64,000 bases of DNA from Parvularcula maris (lineage in GTDB: Bacteria; Pseudomonadota; Alphaproteobacteria; Caulobacterales; Parvularculaceae): the NCBI RefSeq assembly GCF_024505085.1, contig NZ_JANIBC010000002.1, positions 239,016-303,015 on the forward strand, in the 5' to 3' direction. Position 1 is the stretch's first letter. Every line of letters begins with the position of its first letter. The position numbers were made by a program, and so were the translations under genes. Of the stretch, positions 44,039 to 53,147 are shown piece by piece. The notes beneath the pieces were generated by a model. It had not been told where the DNA came from. It saw only the letters and a list, made by a program, of their open reading frames with translations, and ran no database searches.

Positions 44039-47000
44039 CGGCTTCCTCTAGCGCGTCCTCCATCGCCGGAATGGCTTCGGAACGAAGTTCACGCAGCTCG
44101 GCGATCACGTCGCGTAGACCTTCCTCGGCCCATTCGATGGACTGAACATGCTGCGGGGTTGGACCGTAGGTCGAGTCCCTCACGCCGCTGACAGTGTAGG
44201 ACAGCCGGTCGAACACAGTGGCCTGCTGCTGCTGGCCGATCGCGTTCTTCGCTTCATTGCCGTAGAGCTCCTCCGAAAGCTTAGCTGTCCGTGAGCGGAG
44301 GTCCGAGAGATCGTCCATCAGCTCTTCGGGTGCAGAGGAGCGGCGAATGGCGGTCGCCATCATGCCGAGCTTCTCCTCCATCTCCTCATGCACGTTCTGG
44401 GCTGCGGAGAGGCGCATCTGCAGCTTCTCGATCCGCCCCCAGAAGGCTGCGACCTCCTCCGGCGATGCTCCTTCAAGAGCACCCTCGCGCATACGAACGA
44501 CCTCGAACTCCTGCGGTCCAACCAGCTCTTCGGTCTCGCCCCGGTGGCGCTTGGACAGGGACACGGTGTAGGTGCCAGGAGACACCATCCAGCCGCTGTC
44601 GCGCTCGGCACTTGCAGAGGCCGACGTGACGGCCCTCGGATTGGGCTTGGTCAGGTCCCAGGCCATACGGTGGAGGCCTTTCTTCGCGGCTCCTTCCAAA
44701 CGGCGAACGACGGAGCCTTTCTCGTCGCGGACGGTGAGGATGACCTTGGGCTTCTCCTCGTTCATCTCTTCCGTAAGCTGCTCGAAGCTTGGCATGGCCG
44801 TGCTTTCCTGATCTTTCTCCGCCTCCTGACGCTCCTCCTCCATCGTCTTGAGGTCGTCGCGCAGATAGTAGGTGAAGACCGCGCCGAAGGGCGGGTTGTC
44901 GGCGGTGAAGTAGCCGTCGCCCTGGCTCGCCTTGCCTTCGTCGCCCAGCGGCTGCTCCTCGATATACCAGAGCGCATCACGGCCGGGCCAGAGCATGGCT
45001 TCCTGCTCGAGGCTCTCCGGGTCGATATCGCGCAGGGGCGAGATATCGTCGAGGACGTAGAAGCCGCGACCGAAGGAGGCTGCGACCAGATCGTCCTCGC
45101 GCCGCTGAATGGTGATGTCGCGCAGGCTGATGGTCGGAAGACCCGTGGACAGCTCCGTCCATTTCTCCCCACCGTCGACGGTCACGAAGGCGCCGAACTC
45201 GGTGGCGGCGAAGAGGAGGTCTTCGTCCTCGTGGTCCTGGACGATGCGCCAGACCAGATGCTCTTCGGGCAGATCGCCCGCCAGGCTCTGCCACGTTTCG
45301 CCGCGATCCTCCGACTTCAGAAGGTAGGGCGCGTAGTCGCCGTATTTGTGGTTGTCGAGCGCCACATAGACCGTGTCTTCGTCATGCAGGTCGGCGCGGA
45401 TATCGTTGACGAAGGCCGTCTCCGGCACGCCAGGCAGGGCGCCCACCTCGACGCGACGCCAGTTCTCGCCGCCATCCTCGGTGATCTGAATGATGCCGTC
45501 ATCGGTACCGATATAGAGAAGGTCCTCGTCCATTGGGCTTTCGCCGAAGGAGGTGATCGTGTTGTAGTTGGACATGGCGTAGAGGTCCCAGCCCGCGTCC
45601 CATGACCACTGACGATCCATCACCGGCAGCTCGACCCGGCGCTCGTCGCGGGTCAGGTCACCTGAGATCGCCGTCCAGCTATCACCGCGATCGTCCGAAC
45701 GCCACACGCGCTGCGAGGAGAAGTAGAGCCTCGTCGGCTCGTGCTGGCTGACGAAGATCGGCGCGTCCCAGTTGAAGCGCTCATAGGGCTCGCCCGGCTT
45801 GGCGTGGGGCTTCACATAGACCCGCTCGCCGGTGGTTCGGTCGACCCGCATCAGGTTCCCCTGCTGCCACTGGGCGTAGACGATATCGGGGTTGCCGGGC
45901 TCGGTCGCGGACTGGTGGCCGTCGCCGCCCAGCGTGATGAACCAGTCGGCATTGCGGATGCCGTTCACATTGGCGGTCCTGGAAGGTCCGCCTTGGGAGT
46001 TGTTGTCCTGGGTCCCTCCGTAGACGTTGTAGAACGGCTCGGCATCGTCGACCGCCACTTTATAGAACTGCGTGATCGGCAGATTGTCGATGAAGCGCCA
46101 TGTCTCGCGCCCGTCATAGCTCTCATAGATGCCGCCATCCGAACCGAACAGCACGTAGTCCGGATCGTCGGGACGGAAGGCCAGCGCGTGGTCGTCGACG
46201 TGCTTGGTCGAGTTGTTGATATACTCAAAGGTCTTGCCGTGGTCGTTCGACACCTGGGTATAGTTCGACAGGAGGTAGATCTGCCCCTCCTTGTGCGGAT
46301 TGGCGTAGAGCTCCTGGTAGTAGTGCGGGCCGGTGCCGCCGGAGACGGCGTCGGACTGCTTCGTCCACGAAGCGCCGCGGTCGTTCGACATATAGACCCC
46401 GCCCTCGCGGCGGTCGAGCTCGATCGCCGCATAGACGATGTCCGGGTTCTGGGGAGAGAGGGCCAGACCGATCTTGCCCATATTGCCGCTCGGCAGGCCA
46501 GAGGTGAGCTCTGTCCAGGTCTTGCCGCCGTCCTCGGACACATGGATGCCGCTCTCCGGCCCGGTGCCGACATAGTTCGCCACGGTCCGGTGGTGCTGCC
46601 ATGTCGCCGCATAAAGACGATCAGGGTCGCGCGGGTCCATGATGAGGTCGGTCACGCCGGTGAAGTCTCCGGCGCTCAGCGTGTTCTCCCAGGTCTCGCC
46701 GCCATCCTCGGAACGGTAGAAGCCGCGCTCGCCGCCGCCGGACCAGAGAGGTCCCTGGCTCGCCACGTAGAGGACGTCCGGGTCCTCGGGATGCACGATG
46801 ATCTTGGAGATGTGCTCGGAATCCTCGAGGCCGAGATGCTCCCAGGACTGACCGCCATCCCTCGAGCGGTAGACGCCGTCACCCCAGGAGATGTGGCGCC
46901 CGCCGTGGTTCTCGCCGGTGCCCACATAGATGACGTCTTCGTTGTGGGGGCTGAGCGCGATCTCGCCGATGGCGTAGACGTCCTGCCCGTCGAAGAGGGG

Positions 47001-47258
47001 CTTCCAGGTGGTACCGGCGTTCTCGGTCTTCCAGACGCCGCCGGAGCCCACGCCCACATACCAGGTCGCGGGGTCGGAGGGGACGATCTCGATATCGGCG
47101 ATCCTACCGCTCATCAGCGCCGGGCCGATGGAGCGCCATTTCATGCCTGAAATCACCTCGGAGGGAATGACGGCCTCGCTGTCCTTATGGTCGTCGGCGA
47201 ACGCCTGTCCCAGCGCAGCAAGCCCTGCGCAGCCGAGCAGCAGTCCCTTGATACCCAT
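43998..47258 (-). CDS. Large exported BNR/VPS10-type beta-propeller protein
   Basis: ATG 47258 follows AAGGGACG and gives MGIKGLLLGCAGLAALGQAFA, a signal peptide; upstream ATG 47288 is possible. The 1086-residue protein contains many BNR/Asp-box repeats, for example SRDGGQSW, SEDGGETW, SEDGGKTW, TEDGGENW and TVDGGEKW, spread over residues 60-680, forming sortilin-like propellers. The last 300 residues carry a FlgD-like beta segment (GTYTVSLSKRHRGE) and a helical coiled tail. Such proteins are often annotated as glycosyl hydrolases or VPS10-like, but catalytic residues are not assigned. The reading frame runs past the downstream TonB receptor start, implying one operon. Confidence 0.82.
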   Translation of the reverse strand: MGIKGLLLGCAGLAALGQAFADDHKDSEAVIPSEVISGMKWRSIGPALMSGRIADIEIVPSDPATWYVGVGSGGVWKTENAGTTWKPLFDGQDVYAIGEIALSPHNEDVIYVGTGENHGGRHISWGDGVYRSRDGGQSWEHLGLEDSEHISKIIVHPEDPDVLYVASQGPLWSGGGERGFYRSEDGGETWENTLSAGDFTGVTDLIMDPRDPDRLYAATWQHHRTVANYVGTGPESGIHVSEDGGKTWTELTSGLPSGNMGKIGLALSPQNPDIVYAAIELDRREGGVYMSNDRGASWTKQSDAVSGGTGPHYYQELYANPHKEGQIYLLSNYTQVSNDHGKTFEYINNSTKHVDDHALAFRPDDPDYVLFGSDGGIYESYDGRETWRFIDNLPITQFYKVAVDDAEPFYNVYGGTQDNNSQGGPSRTANVNGIRNADWFITLGGDGHQSATEPGNPDIVYAQWQQGNLMRVDRTTGERVYVKPHAKPGEPYERFNWDAPIFVSQHEPTRLYFSSQRVWRSDDRGDSWTAISGDLTRDERRVELPVMDRQWSWDAGWDLYAMSNYNTITSFGESPMDEDLLYIGTDDGIIQITEDGGENWRRVEVGALPGVPETAFVNDIRADLHDEDTVYVALDNHKYGDYAPYLLKSEDRGETWQSLAGDLPEEHLVWRIVQDHEDEDLLFAATEFGAFVTVDGGEKWTELSTGLPTISLRDITIQRREDDLVAASFGRGFYVLDDISPLRDIDPESLEQEAMLWPGRDALWYIEEQPLGDEGKASQGDGYFTADNPPFGAVFTYYLRDDLKTMEEERQEAEKDQESTAMPSFEQLTEEMNEEKPKVILTVRDEKGSVVRRLEGAAKKGLHRMAWDLTKPNPRAVTSASASAERDSGWMVSPGTYTVSLSKRHRGETEELVGPQEFEVVRMREGALEGASPEEVAAFWGRIEKLQMRLSAAQNVHEEMEEKLGMMATAIRRSSAPEELMDDLSDLRSRTAKLSEELYGNEAKNAIGQQQQATVFDRLSYTVSGVRDSTYGPTPQHVQSIEWAEEGLRDVIAELRELRSEAIPAMEDALEEAGAPWTSGADLPSE

Positions 47259-47383
47259 ATCTCGTCCCTTACCCATCATGTTTCCCATTCGATCCTTATC
47301 AGCTAACGATAAAGAATGTGACAGTGTTGGCCAGTAGGGTAAGCAGTCGCATCCCTTCCCCGCCATTGGGAGCAGTCCGCCGC

Positions 47384-47908
47384 GTGAAGGCACAGAAGCT
47401 ACTTCGTCAGATTCACCGCTGGGCCTCGCCGCTCATCATGCTGCCGCTCGGCCTTGTGATCGCCACCGGCATCCTGCTGATGCTCAAGAAGGACATCGAC
47501 TGGATTCAGCCCCCCACCGCACGCGGGCAGGTGGCGGACCAGATACCGACGCAGAGCTTCGAGGCCCTGTTCGCCGCGGCCTCGGGCGTGCCGCAGCTCG
47601 AGCTCTCCGGCTGGGGCAGCCTCGACCGGGTGGACGTCAAGCCGGACAAGGGCGTGGTGAAGTTCGTCGCCGCCAACGGCTGGGAGGCACAGGTAGACAC
47701 CGCCACCGCCGAGGTGGTGCAGGTCGCCTATCGCCGCTCGGACCTGATCGAGAGCCTCCATGACGGCTCGTTCTTCGCCGGATGGACGAAGAAGTGGGTC
47801 TTCCTGCCCTCCGGGGTGGTGCTGTTGGTTCTCTGGGGGACGGGCATCTACCTCTTCTTCCTGCCCCATTGGAAGCGCCGCCAGAAGCGACTCGCCAGAC
47901 GAAGCTAG
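47384..47908 (+). CDS. PepSY-domain membrane protein
   Basis: GTG 47384 gives VKAQKLLRQIHRWASPLIMLPLG, with GGGAG upstream; a GTG at 47318 would add 22 residues with no membrane character. The 174-residue protein has one N-terminal membrane helix (about 15-33), a periplasmic PepSY-like portion (FEALFAAASGVPQLELSGW, TATAEVVQVAYRRSDLIESLHDGSFF) and a second helix near the end (WVFLPSGVVLLVLWGTGIYL). Relatives sit next to TonB receptors and ferric reductases, with roles in iron handling. It is divergent from the BNR/TonB operon, sharing a 125-base promoter region that holds a TTATC-x7-GATAA repeat at 47296-47312. Confidence 0.82.
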   Translation: MKAQKLLRQIHRWASPLIMLPLGLVIATGILLMLKKDIDWIQPPTARGQVADQIPTQSFEALFAAASGVPQLELSGWGSLDRVDVKPDKGVVKFVAANGWEAQVDTATAEVVQVAYRRSDLIESLHDGSFFAGWTKKWVFLPSGVVLLVLWGTGIYLFFLPHWKRRQKRLARRS

Positions 47909-48016
47909 GCTTTGCCTGAGATCGAGAAAGCGTAGGCGCTCCCTGGTCTGTAGAGGAACCAGGGGGTGGGAAACAGTCGTGATCGCAACCCCCTTGCGCG
48001 CACCCATCCAATGAAT

Positions 48017-48034
48017 TAGTTGCACAAACAACTA
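48017..48034. promoter_or_regulatory. Candidate MarR operator upstream of phhA
   Basis: TAGTTGCACAAACAACTA is a perfect six-base inverted repeat with a six-base centre, a shape typical of MarR-family sites. It ends 45 bases before the phenylalanine hydroxylase ATG. The MarR gene at 50717, the last gene of the same operon, is the obvious candidate regulator. Confidence 0.55.
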
Positions 48035-48079
48035 TCGGTGCACGGCCACGAGCCTTGCCCGAACGAGAGGAGCGGTTCC

Positions 48080-48985
48080 ATGGAGATGCCTACCGGCGAG
48101 AGCCCTGCCTTCCATAGGGCCAGCCAGGCCCCGGCGGATGACTACACTATCCCCCAGGACTGGGAGAGCTACACGGCGGAGGAGCACGGCACCTGGGATA
48201 CGCTCTACAAGCGTCTGATGAAGGTGCTGCCGGGCCGGGCTGACCAGGCGTTCATCGACGGCCTCAAGGCTCTCGACCTGGGCCGCGGCGGCATTCCCCA
48301 TTTCGAGCGCATGTCCGACGAGCTTGAAACCCTCACCGGCTGGCGCGTCGTCGCCGTACCGGGCCTGGTGCCGGATGAGGTCTTCTTCGACCACCTTGCC
48401 AACCGGCGCTTCCCGGCGGGCAACTTCATCAGGAAGCCGGACCAGCTAGACTATATCCAAGAGCCCGATGTCTTTCACGACGTCTTCGGCCATGTGCCGA
48501 TGCTCACCAACCCGGTATTCGCCGACTATATCCAGGCCTACGGCCAGGGTGGCCTGAAGAGCCTGAACTCGGGCTGTCTGAAGAACCTCGCCGCGCTCTA
48601 CTGGTACACGGTGGAGTTCGGCCTGATCGAGGGCGAGGACGGCCTGCGCATCTACGGCGCGGGCATCGTCTCCTCCCCCGCCGAGAGCGTCTTCAGCTTG
48701 GAGGACCCCTCCCCCAACCGTCTCGGTTTCGACGTGCCGCGCCTCATGCGCACGGACTACCGGATCGACGACTTCCAGCAGACCTACTTCGTCATCAAAA
48801 GCTACGAAGACCTCCTGGAGCGCACCCAGCGTACGGAGTTCTCTCCCCTCTACGACAAGCTGCACGAGGAGGGCTGCGCGGGCAGCTACCGCCACACCCC
48901 GGCCGACGTGCTGGAGAGCGATAAGGTCTACACAAGCGGCACCCAGGCCTATGCAGACAAGGGCGGGCGCTTCGCCGAGAAGTAG
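48080..48985 (+). CDS. phhA: Phenylalanine 4-monooxygenase
   Basis: ATG 48080 follows GAGAGGAG and gives MEMPTGESPAF; an earlier GTG at 48020 overlaps the operator and is rejected. The 301-residue single-domain enzyme has the iron-binding motif QEPDVFHDVFGHVPMLTNP (two His) and the third ligand Glu in WYTVEFGL, plus SCLKNL-like and GAGIVSSPAESVFSLED segments of aromatic amino acid hydroxylases. It converts phenylalanine to tyrosine with tetrahydropterin and oxygen in the cytoplasm. It leads an operon with 4-hydroxyphenylpyruvate dioxygenase, so its role is catabolic: feeding the homogentisate pathway. Confidence 0.95.
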   Translation: MEMPTGESPAFHRASQAPADDYTIPQDWESYTAEEHGTWDTLYKRLMKVLPGRADQAFIDGLKALDLGRGGIPHFERMSDELETLTGWRVVAVPGLVPDEVFFDHLANRRFPAGNFIRKPDQLDYIQEPDVFHDVFGHVPMLTNPVFADYIQAYGQGGLKSLNSGCLKNLAALYWYTVEFGLIEGEDGLRIYGAGIVSSPAESVFSLEDPSPNRLGFDVPRLMRTDYRIDDFQQTYFVIKSYEDLLERTQRTEFSPLYDKLHEEGCAGSYRHTPADVLESDKVYTSGTQAYADKGGRFAEK

Positions 48986-49042
48986 TCCGCCCACCACATC
49001 ATCTTTCGAGGCCGCCGCCTCACCCTCTTTCTGGAGACAATC

Positions 49043-50140
49043 ATGGCTGATCTGTTCGAAAACCCCGCAGGCCTCGACGGCTTCGAATTCCTGGAGTTCT
49101 GCGCCCCCGAGAAAGGGCTGCTCGAACCCATCTTCGAGCGCATGGGCTTCACTAAGGTTGCCCGTCACCGCTCCAAGGATGTCGAGCTCTGGCGCCAGGG
49201 CGGCATCAACCTCCTTACCAACTACGAGAAGGGCACCCCCGCCTGGCACTTCGCGCAGGAGCACGGACCTTCCGCCTGCGGCATGGCCTTCCGCTGCCGC
49301 GACGCCGCCAAGGCTTATGACCATGTCATCAGCCAGGGCGCCGAGGCTGTGACCGTGCCCGTCGGCCCGATGGAGCTGCGCATCCCTGCCATCCGCGGTA
49401 TCGGCGGCGCGCTGGTCTACCTCGTGGACCGGTATGAGGGTTCGGAGCGTGCTTCCAACCTCTCCATCTACGACATCGACTTTGAGTGGCTCACGGACGA
49501 TCGTAACCCGGTGGGCGCAGGCTTCGAGGTGATCGACCACCTTACCCACAATGTCTATCAGGGCCGCATGGATCACTGGGCGGACTGGTATGGCCGTCTG
49601 TTCAACTTCCGTGAGATTCGCTTCTTCGACATCAAGGGCGAGTATACGGGCCTGACCTCCCGTGCACTGACGGCTCCTGACGGCAAGATCCGCATCCCCC
49701 TCAACCAGGAGGGCGAGAACGGCAAGGGCCAGATCGAGGAGTTCCTGGTCGCCATGAAGGGCGAGGGCATTCAGCACATCGCACTGAGCTCGCAGAACCT
49801 CCTCGAGAGCTGGGACATCCTCAAATCCAAGGGCCAGCCCTTCATGACCGCCCCGCCCGCCACCTATTACGAGATGCTAGACGAGCGTCTTCCAGGCCAC
49901 GGCGAGCCCGTCGAAGAGCTGCAGAAGCGCGGCATTCTGCTCGACGGCTCGACCGAGAACGACGACCCCCGCCTTCTCCTGCAGATCTTCTCCGAGACCA
50001 TGATCGGCCCCGCCTTCTTCGAGTTCATCCAGCGCAAGAAGGATGAGGGTTTCGGCGAGGGCAACTTCAAGGCGCTCTTCGAGTCGATTGAGCGCGATCA
50101 GCTCGCCCGCGGTGTGCTGAAACAGAAGGAAGACGCCTGA
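49043..50140 (+). CDS. hpd: 4-hydroxyphenylpyruvate dioxygenase
   Basis: The 365-residue enzyme has two VOC-fold halves and all three iron ligands: His in [19 protein letters not shown], His in [13 protein letters not shown], and Glu in the C-terminal helix region [18 protein letters not shown] followed by [14 protein letters not shown]. It converts 4-hydroxyphenylpyruvate to homogentisate with oxygen. It starts 57 bases after phhA and shares one base with the following gene (TGATG). Homogentisate dioxygenase and the later tyrosine enzymes are not in this window. Confidence 0.96.
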   Translation: MADLFENPAGLDGFEFLEFCAPEKGLLEPIFERMGFTKVARHRSKDVELWRQGGINLLTNYEKGTPAWHFAQEHGPSACGMAFRCRDAAKAYDHVISQGAEAVTVPVGPMELRIPAIRGIGGALVYLVDRYEGSERASNLSIYDIDFEWLTDDRNPVGAGFEVIDHLTHNVYQGRMDHWADWYGRLFNFREIRFFDIKGEYTGLTSRALTAPDGKIRIPLNQEGENGKGQIEEFLVAMKGEGIQHIALSSQNLLESWDILKSKGQPFMTAPPATYYEMLDERLPGHGEPVEELQKRGILLDGSTENDDPRLLLQIFSETMIGPAFFEFIQRKKDEGFGEGNFKALFESIERDQLARGVLKQKEDA

Positions 50141-50709
50141 TGGCCGATCTCGACCAGGTGGCGAAGGCTCCGGCCCTCAACGGTATCCACCACGTGGCCT
50201 ACCGTTGCCGCGATGCGAAAGAGACGGTGAATTTCTACCGCCGCGTCCTCGGCATGGGCTTCCAGCTCGCCATCGCCGAGGACGAGGTCCCCTCCACCGG
50301 CGAGCCCGACCCCTATATGCATGTCTTCCTCGACGCAGGGCGAGGCAATGTCCTCGCTTTCTTCGAGCTTCCCACCAAGGAGGCGATGGGCCGCGACGAG
50401 AAGACACCCCTCTGGGTGCAGCACATTGCGTTCGATGTTCCGACCATGGACGATCTGATGGCCGCCAAATCCCGCGCCGAGGCCGAGGGGCTGGAAGTGC
50501 TCGGCCCTACCAATCACGGCATCTTCAAGTCGATCTACTTCTTCGATCCCAACGGTCATCGGGTCGAGCTCGCCTGCCAGACCGGCACCGCCGAAGAGAT
50601 GAAGAAGCTCAAGGATGTCGCCGACATCATGCTCGACGAGTGGGCCGAGACGAAGAAGGCCCCTCGCCACGCAGCCTGGCTGCATGAGAAGGCACGCGAC
50701 GAGCACTGA
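50140..50709 (+). CDS. VOC/glyoxalase superfamily protein
   Basis: The 189-residue protein has one VOC pair: NGIHHVAYRCRDAKETVNFY and LWVQHIAFDVPTMDDLMAAK, with the second-half ending KSIYFFDPNGHRVELACQ, placing metal-binding His and Glu residues. It is a single-domain relative of dioxygenases or isomerases. Shared start-stop base with the dioxygenase and a common operon point to a role in tyrosine breakdown, for example on a maleylacetoacetate- or homogentisate-related step. That is inference; no specific reaction is evident. Confidence 0.8.
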   Translation: MADLDQVAKAPALNGIHHVAYRCRDAKETVNFYRRVLGMGFQLAIAEDEVPSTGEPDPYMHVFLDAGRGNVLAFFELPTKEAMGRDEKTPLWVQHIAFDVPTMDDLMAAKSRAEAEGLEVLGPTNHGIFKSIYFFDPNGHRVELACQTGTAEEMKKLKDVADIMLDEWAETKKAPRHAAWLHEKARDEH

Positions 50710-50716
50710 CCTTTCC

Positions 50717-51205
50717 GTGAGCGAGACCCTGAGCCATCCTACCGAGGAAGAGGAGGTCCTGGATCTCTTCAGCCTCTCGCGCTTTCTCCCCTACCGCATC
50801 GTCGCGCTGGGCCAAGCCATGGGGCAGGGCTTGGCAGCGGAGTATGCGGAAGAGTTCGGCCTCTCCATTGCCGAATGGCGCACCCTTGCGGTGATCGGTC
50901 AGTACCGTGAAGCCTTGGCATCCCAAGTGGTTGCGGAAACGCCTATGGACAAAGCCACTATCAGCCGGGCGGTGAGCAGCCTGGCGGATCGGGGACTCGT
51001 CCTCCGTGCTCCGCATCAAGGCGATCGGCGCGCCTCGCTTCTCCGTCTGACGGCCGAGGGAGAGCGCACCTTTCGAAGCGTGGCAGGGCGCGCCCTGGCC
51101 TATGAGCGCTCGCTTCTTTCTGCCCTGACGGATGAAGAGCAGCGCGCCTTGAACGCGCTGCTCGACAAGCTGTCCTCCGCCTCCGGGCAGGCCGATAGAA
51201 CTTAA
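50717..51205 (+). CDS. MarR-family transcriptional regulator
   Basis: GTG 50717, seven bases after the VOC stop, gives a 162-residue protein. The winged helix is visible: GLSIAEWRTLAVIGQY, SQVVAETPMDKATISRAVSSLADRGLV and the wing HQGDRRASLLRLTAEGE. MarR proteins often sense aromatic acids or phenylacetate-type ligands. Its position as last gene of the phhA-hpd operon, and the palindrome at 48017-48034, suggest it regulates that operon. The convergent CTERM gene overlaps its stop by four bases. An upstream start at 50615 would overlap the VOC gene and is not supported. Confidence 0.9.
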   Translation: MSETLSHPTEEEEVLDLFSLSRFLPYRIVALGQAMGQGLAAEYAEEFGLSIAEWRTLAVIGQYREALASQVVAETPMDKATISRAVSSLADRGLVLRAPHQGDRRASLLRLTAEGERTFRSVAGRALAYERSLLSALTDEEQRALNALLDKLSSASGQADRT

Positions 51206-51891
51206 GCCCGCTTGCGGCGAAGGAAGGCCGCTGCCGCTAGCCCCGCTGCGATCCCGACGCCCGGAACCGGCACCTCCGCCGTGTCCAGGGTATCGAAGGT
51301 GACCGACCAGTCCGTGAACGAACCGATATTGTCGTCGTTGAAGTAGTCGTAGACGAACAGGCTCAGGTTGACTGATCCTGTGGCCGAGCCGATCAGCTCG
51401 GCGAAGCTCGTCACCCCCTCCATTCCCAGAAAATCCGTGAAGTAGCTGTTGGCGATGTAGTCGTAACGGTCCGTAGGCCGGTAGGTACCGCTGACCAGGT
51501 TTTCGAGCGGCACCTCCTCGCTGGCATTCTCGTCGAAGGTGAGATCGACATTCGTCACCGCCACTGGCGAGAAATCGAAAGAGTTGCCGGAGCGCAGCAC
51601 GATCCCCCTCTCCAGGCTTGCGAAATTTCCGCCTGCAGGACCGATGGCCAGCACCCAGTCAACATCCCTCCAGCTATCGTGGGTCAGGCCTTCGATGCTC
51701 ACAGTGAGGTTCGTGATCGTCTCAATGTCGTCGACGGTGATCGAAGGCAAGAACGGAGACGCGTAGCCGAAATCATCGCCGCTACCCAGAGGGTCGACAA
51801 CAACGGGCGAACCGTAGTTGATGGTGGTCGATGCGTGGGCCGCGCCCAGCATGGTGAAGCTGGCTGCCAGTGCGAGAACAGTCGTTTTCAT
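51202..51891 (-). CDS. Exported protein with PEP-CTERM-like sorting tail
   Basis: The 229-residue protein starts with a signal peptide, MKTTVLALAASFTMLGAAHAS. It ends EVPVPGVGIAAGLAAAAFLRRKRA: a VP motif, a hydrophobic stretch and a basic tail, a second sorting signal of this kind in the window. The middle is a beta-rich secreted domain (GDDFGYASPFLPSITVDD, SIEGLTHDSWRDVDWVLAIGP) similar to proprotein convertase P-domain-like folds. It is divergent from the LytS-like kinase at 52089 and is not in an obvious operon. Function unknown. Confidence 0.75.
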   Translation of the reverse strand: MKTTVLALAASFTMLGAAHASTTINYGSPVVVDPLGSGDDFGYASPFLPSITVDDIETITNLTVSIEGLTHDSWRDVDWVLAIGPAGGNFASLERGIVLRSGNSFDFSPVAVTNVDLTFDENASEEVPLENLVSGTYRPTDRYDYIANSYFTDFLGMEGVTSFAELIGSATGSVNLSLFVYDYFNDDNIGSFTDWSVTFDTLDTAEVPVPGVGIAAGLAAAAFLRRKRA

Positions 51892-52088
51892 GGTTCGTCT
51901 TCCCCTTTTTACGGAACAAGCACCAAGCCTGCCTCCATCCCGTCCGTGTCGGGAGTAGCCTTGCGACCGGACCCCGCCTCGGCGAGACTGAAGCTAGAGG
52001 TAGCGACGAAGAGCCGAAGAGGTGCGACGAAACCGGTAGCGTCCCGCAAGGGTTCGGGTCACACTTCACGGCTCGCACTGGATGGTAC

Positions 52089-53147
52089 ATGCTGAACTGG
52101 AAGCACTCCTGGATCCTCCTGGCGATCAGCGCCGGGAGCTGGTCGCTCTTCTACGCGTTCTACACCGGGCTGACCCTCTTCGAAGGCAACGTACCTCCTG
52201 ATCTCGCCCAGCGCGGGCTCGTCTACACGGTCAGCGCCGCTCTCACCTTCTTCGCCAGTCTACGCCTGACGGGGTCGGCACCCAGGCGGAAGAGACTGGC
52301 CTGGCTGCCTATCAGCGCGCTGACGCTCGGCATCTGCCTGCTTCACGGCCTGTTGGGCGGCGCCGTTTACAAGCTTTTCCCTCCCACACGGGCTTGGGAG
52401 GGCTACCCCTTCGCCGCCCTCATAGGGGCGGGGGTGCTCTACGGCAGTCCTATCGTTCTGTGTACGATGCTGGGCGCCGGCACCGTGCATCTGGTCGACC
52501 GGCTGGGAACGCTGAAGCGCCTCACTCTGGAGAAGGACCTCGCCGCCCAGCGCGCGCAGCTCGAGAACCTGAGAGGCCAACTCCACCCCCATTTCCTCTT
52601 CAACACCCTCAACTCGGTCGCAGCCCTCATCACCGCCGGGCGCAATGACGATGGGGAGGTCATGGTGCTGCGCCTGGCCGCCCTCCTCCGCCGTTCACTC
52701 GATATGGACATCGCCGCGGTCATTCCGTTTCAGGAAGAAGTCGAGGCCGCCCTCGAATATATGGAGATCGAGAAGGTGCGCTTCGAGGACCGGATGCGGG
52801 TAGAGGTGCATATCCCGCCGGAAGCTAAGGACGTTCCCGTCCTTCCCTTCCTCCTCCAACCTGTTCTCGAAAACGCCGTGAAGCATGCCGTTTCGAAGGT
52901 TCAGGACATGGTGACGATCACCCTGAGGGCCGAGGTCAGGGAAGATCGCCTCATCGTCGAGGTAGCCAATGACGGCCCGCCTCTTCAACCGGCCGGCAGC
53001 CCCCGCCGCGGCATAGGCCTCGAGAACGTCCGTAAGCGGCTCGAAGTCGCCTACCGGGAGAAGACGAACCTCTCGATTGCCAACCGGCCCGGCAGCGGCG
53101 TTGTCACCACCATTACCCTTCCTTCGAGAGGTCCCGACCATGCGTAG
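52089..53147 (+). CDS. LytS/YehU-family sensor histidine kinase
   Basis: ATG 52089 gives MLNWKHSWILLAISAGSWSL. The 352-residue protein has four predicted membrane helices in the first 140 residues, then the His_kinase motif LRGQLHPHFLFNTLNSVAAL with the phospho-acceptor His in HPHFLFN, and an ATPase segment with PFLLQPVLENAVKHA (N box) and RRGIGLENVRKRLEV (G box). It is coupled to the LytTR regulator, overlapping it by eight bases. These pairs sense small molecules or membrane state. Signal unknown. Confidence 0.92.
   Translation: MLNWKHSWILLAISAGSWSLFYAFYTGLTLFEGNVPPDLAQRGLVYTVSAALTFFASLRLTGSAPRRKRLAWLPISALTLGICLLHGLLGGAVYKLFPPTRAWEGYPFAALIGAGVLYGSPIVLCTMLGAGTVHLVDRLGTLKRLTLEKDLAAQRAQLENLRGQLHPHFLFNTLNSVAALITAGRNDDGEVMVLRLAALLRRSLDMDIAAVIPFQEEVEAALEYMEIEKVRFEDRMRVEVHIPPEAKDVPVLPFLLQPVLENAVKHAVSKVQDMVTITLRAEVREDRLIVEVANDGPPLQPAGSPRRGIGLENVRKRLEVAYREKTNLSIANRPGSGVVTTITLPSRGPDHA

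Noticed and set aside
45741-47150. Open frame of 469 residues opposite the BNR-repeat gene, plus a similar one at 44388-45605.
   Set aside because: Repeats on the sense strand explain both frames; neither has a signal, motif or ribosome site.
47941-47964. Hairpin CCCTGGT/ACCAGGG after the PepSY gene.
   Set aside because: It has no T-run and only seven base pairs, so I did not call it a terminator.
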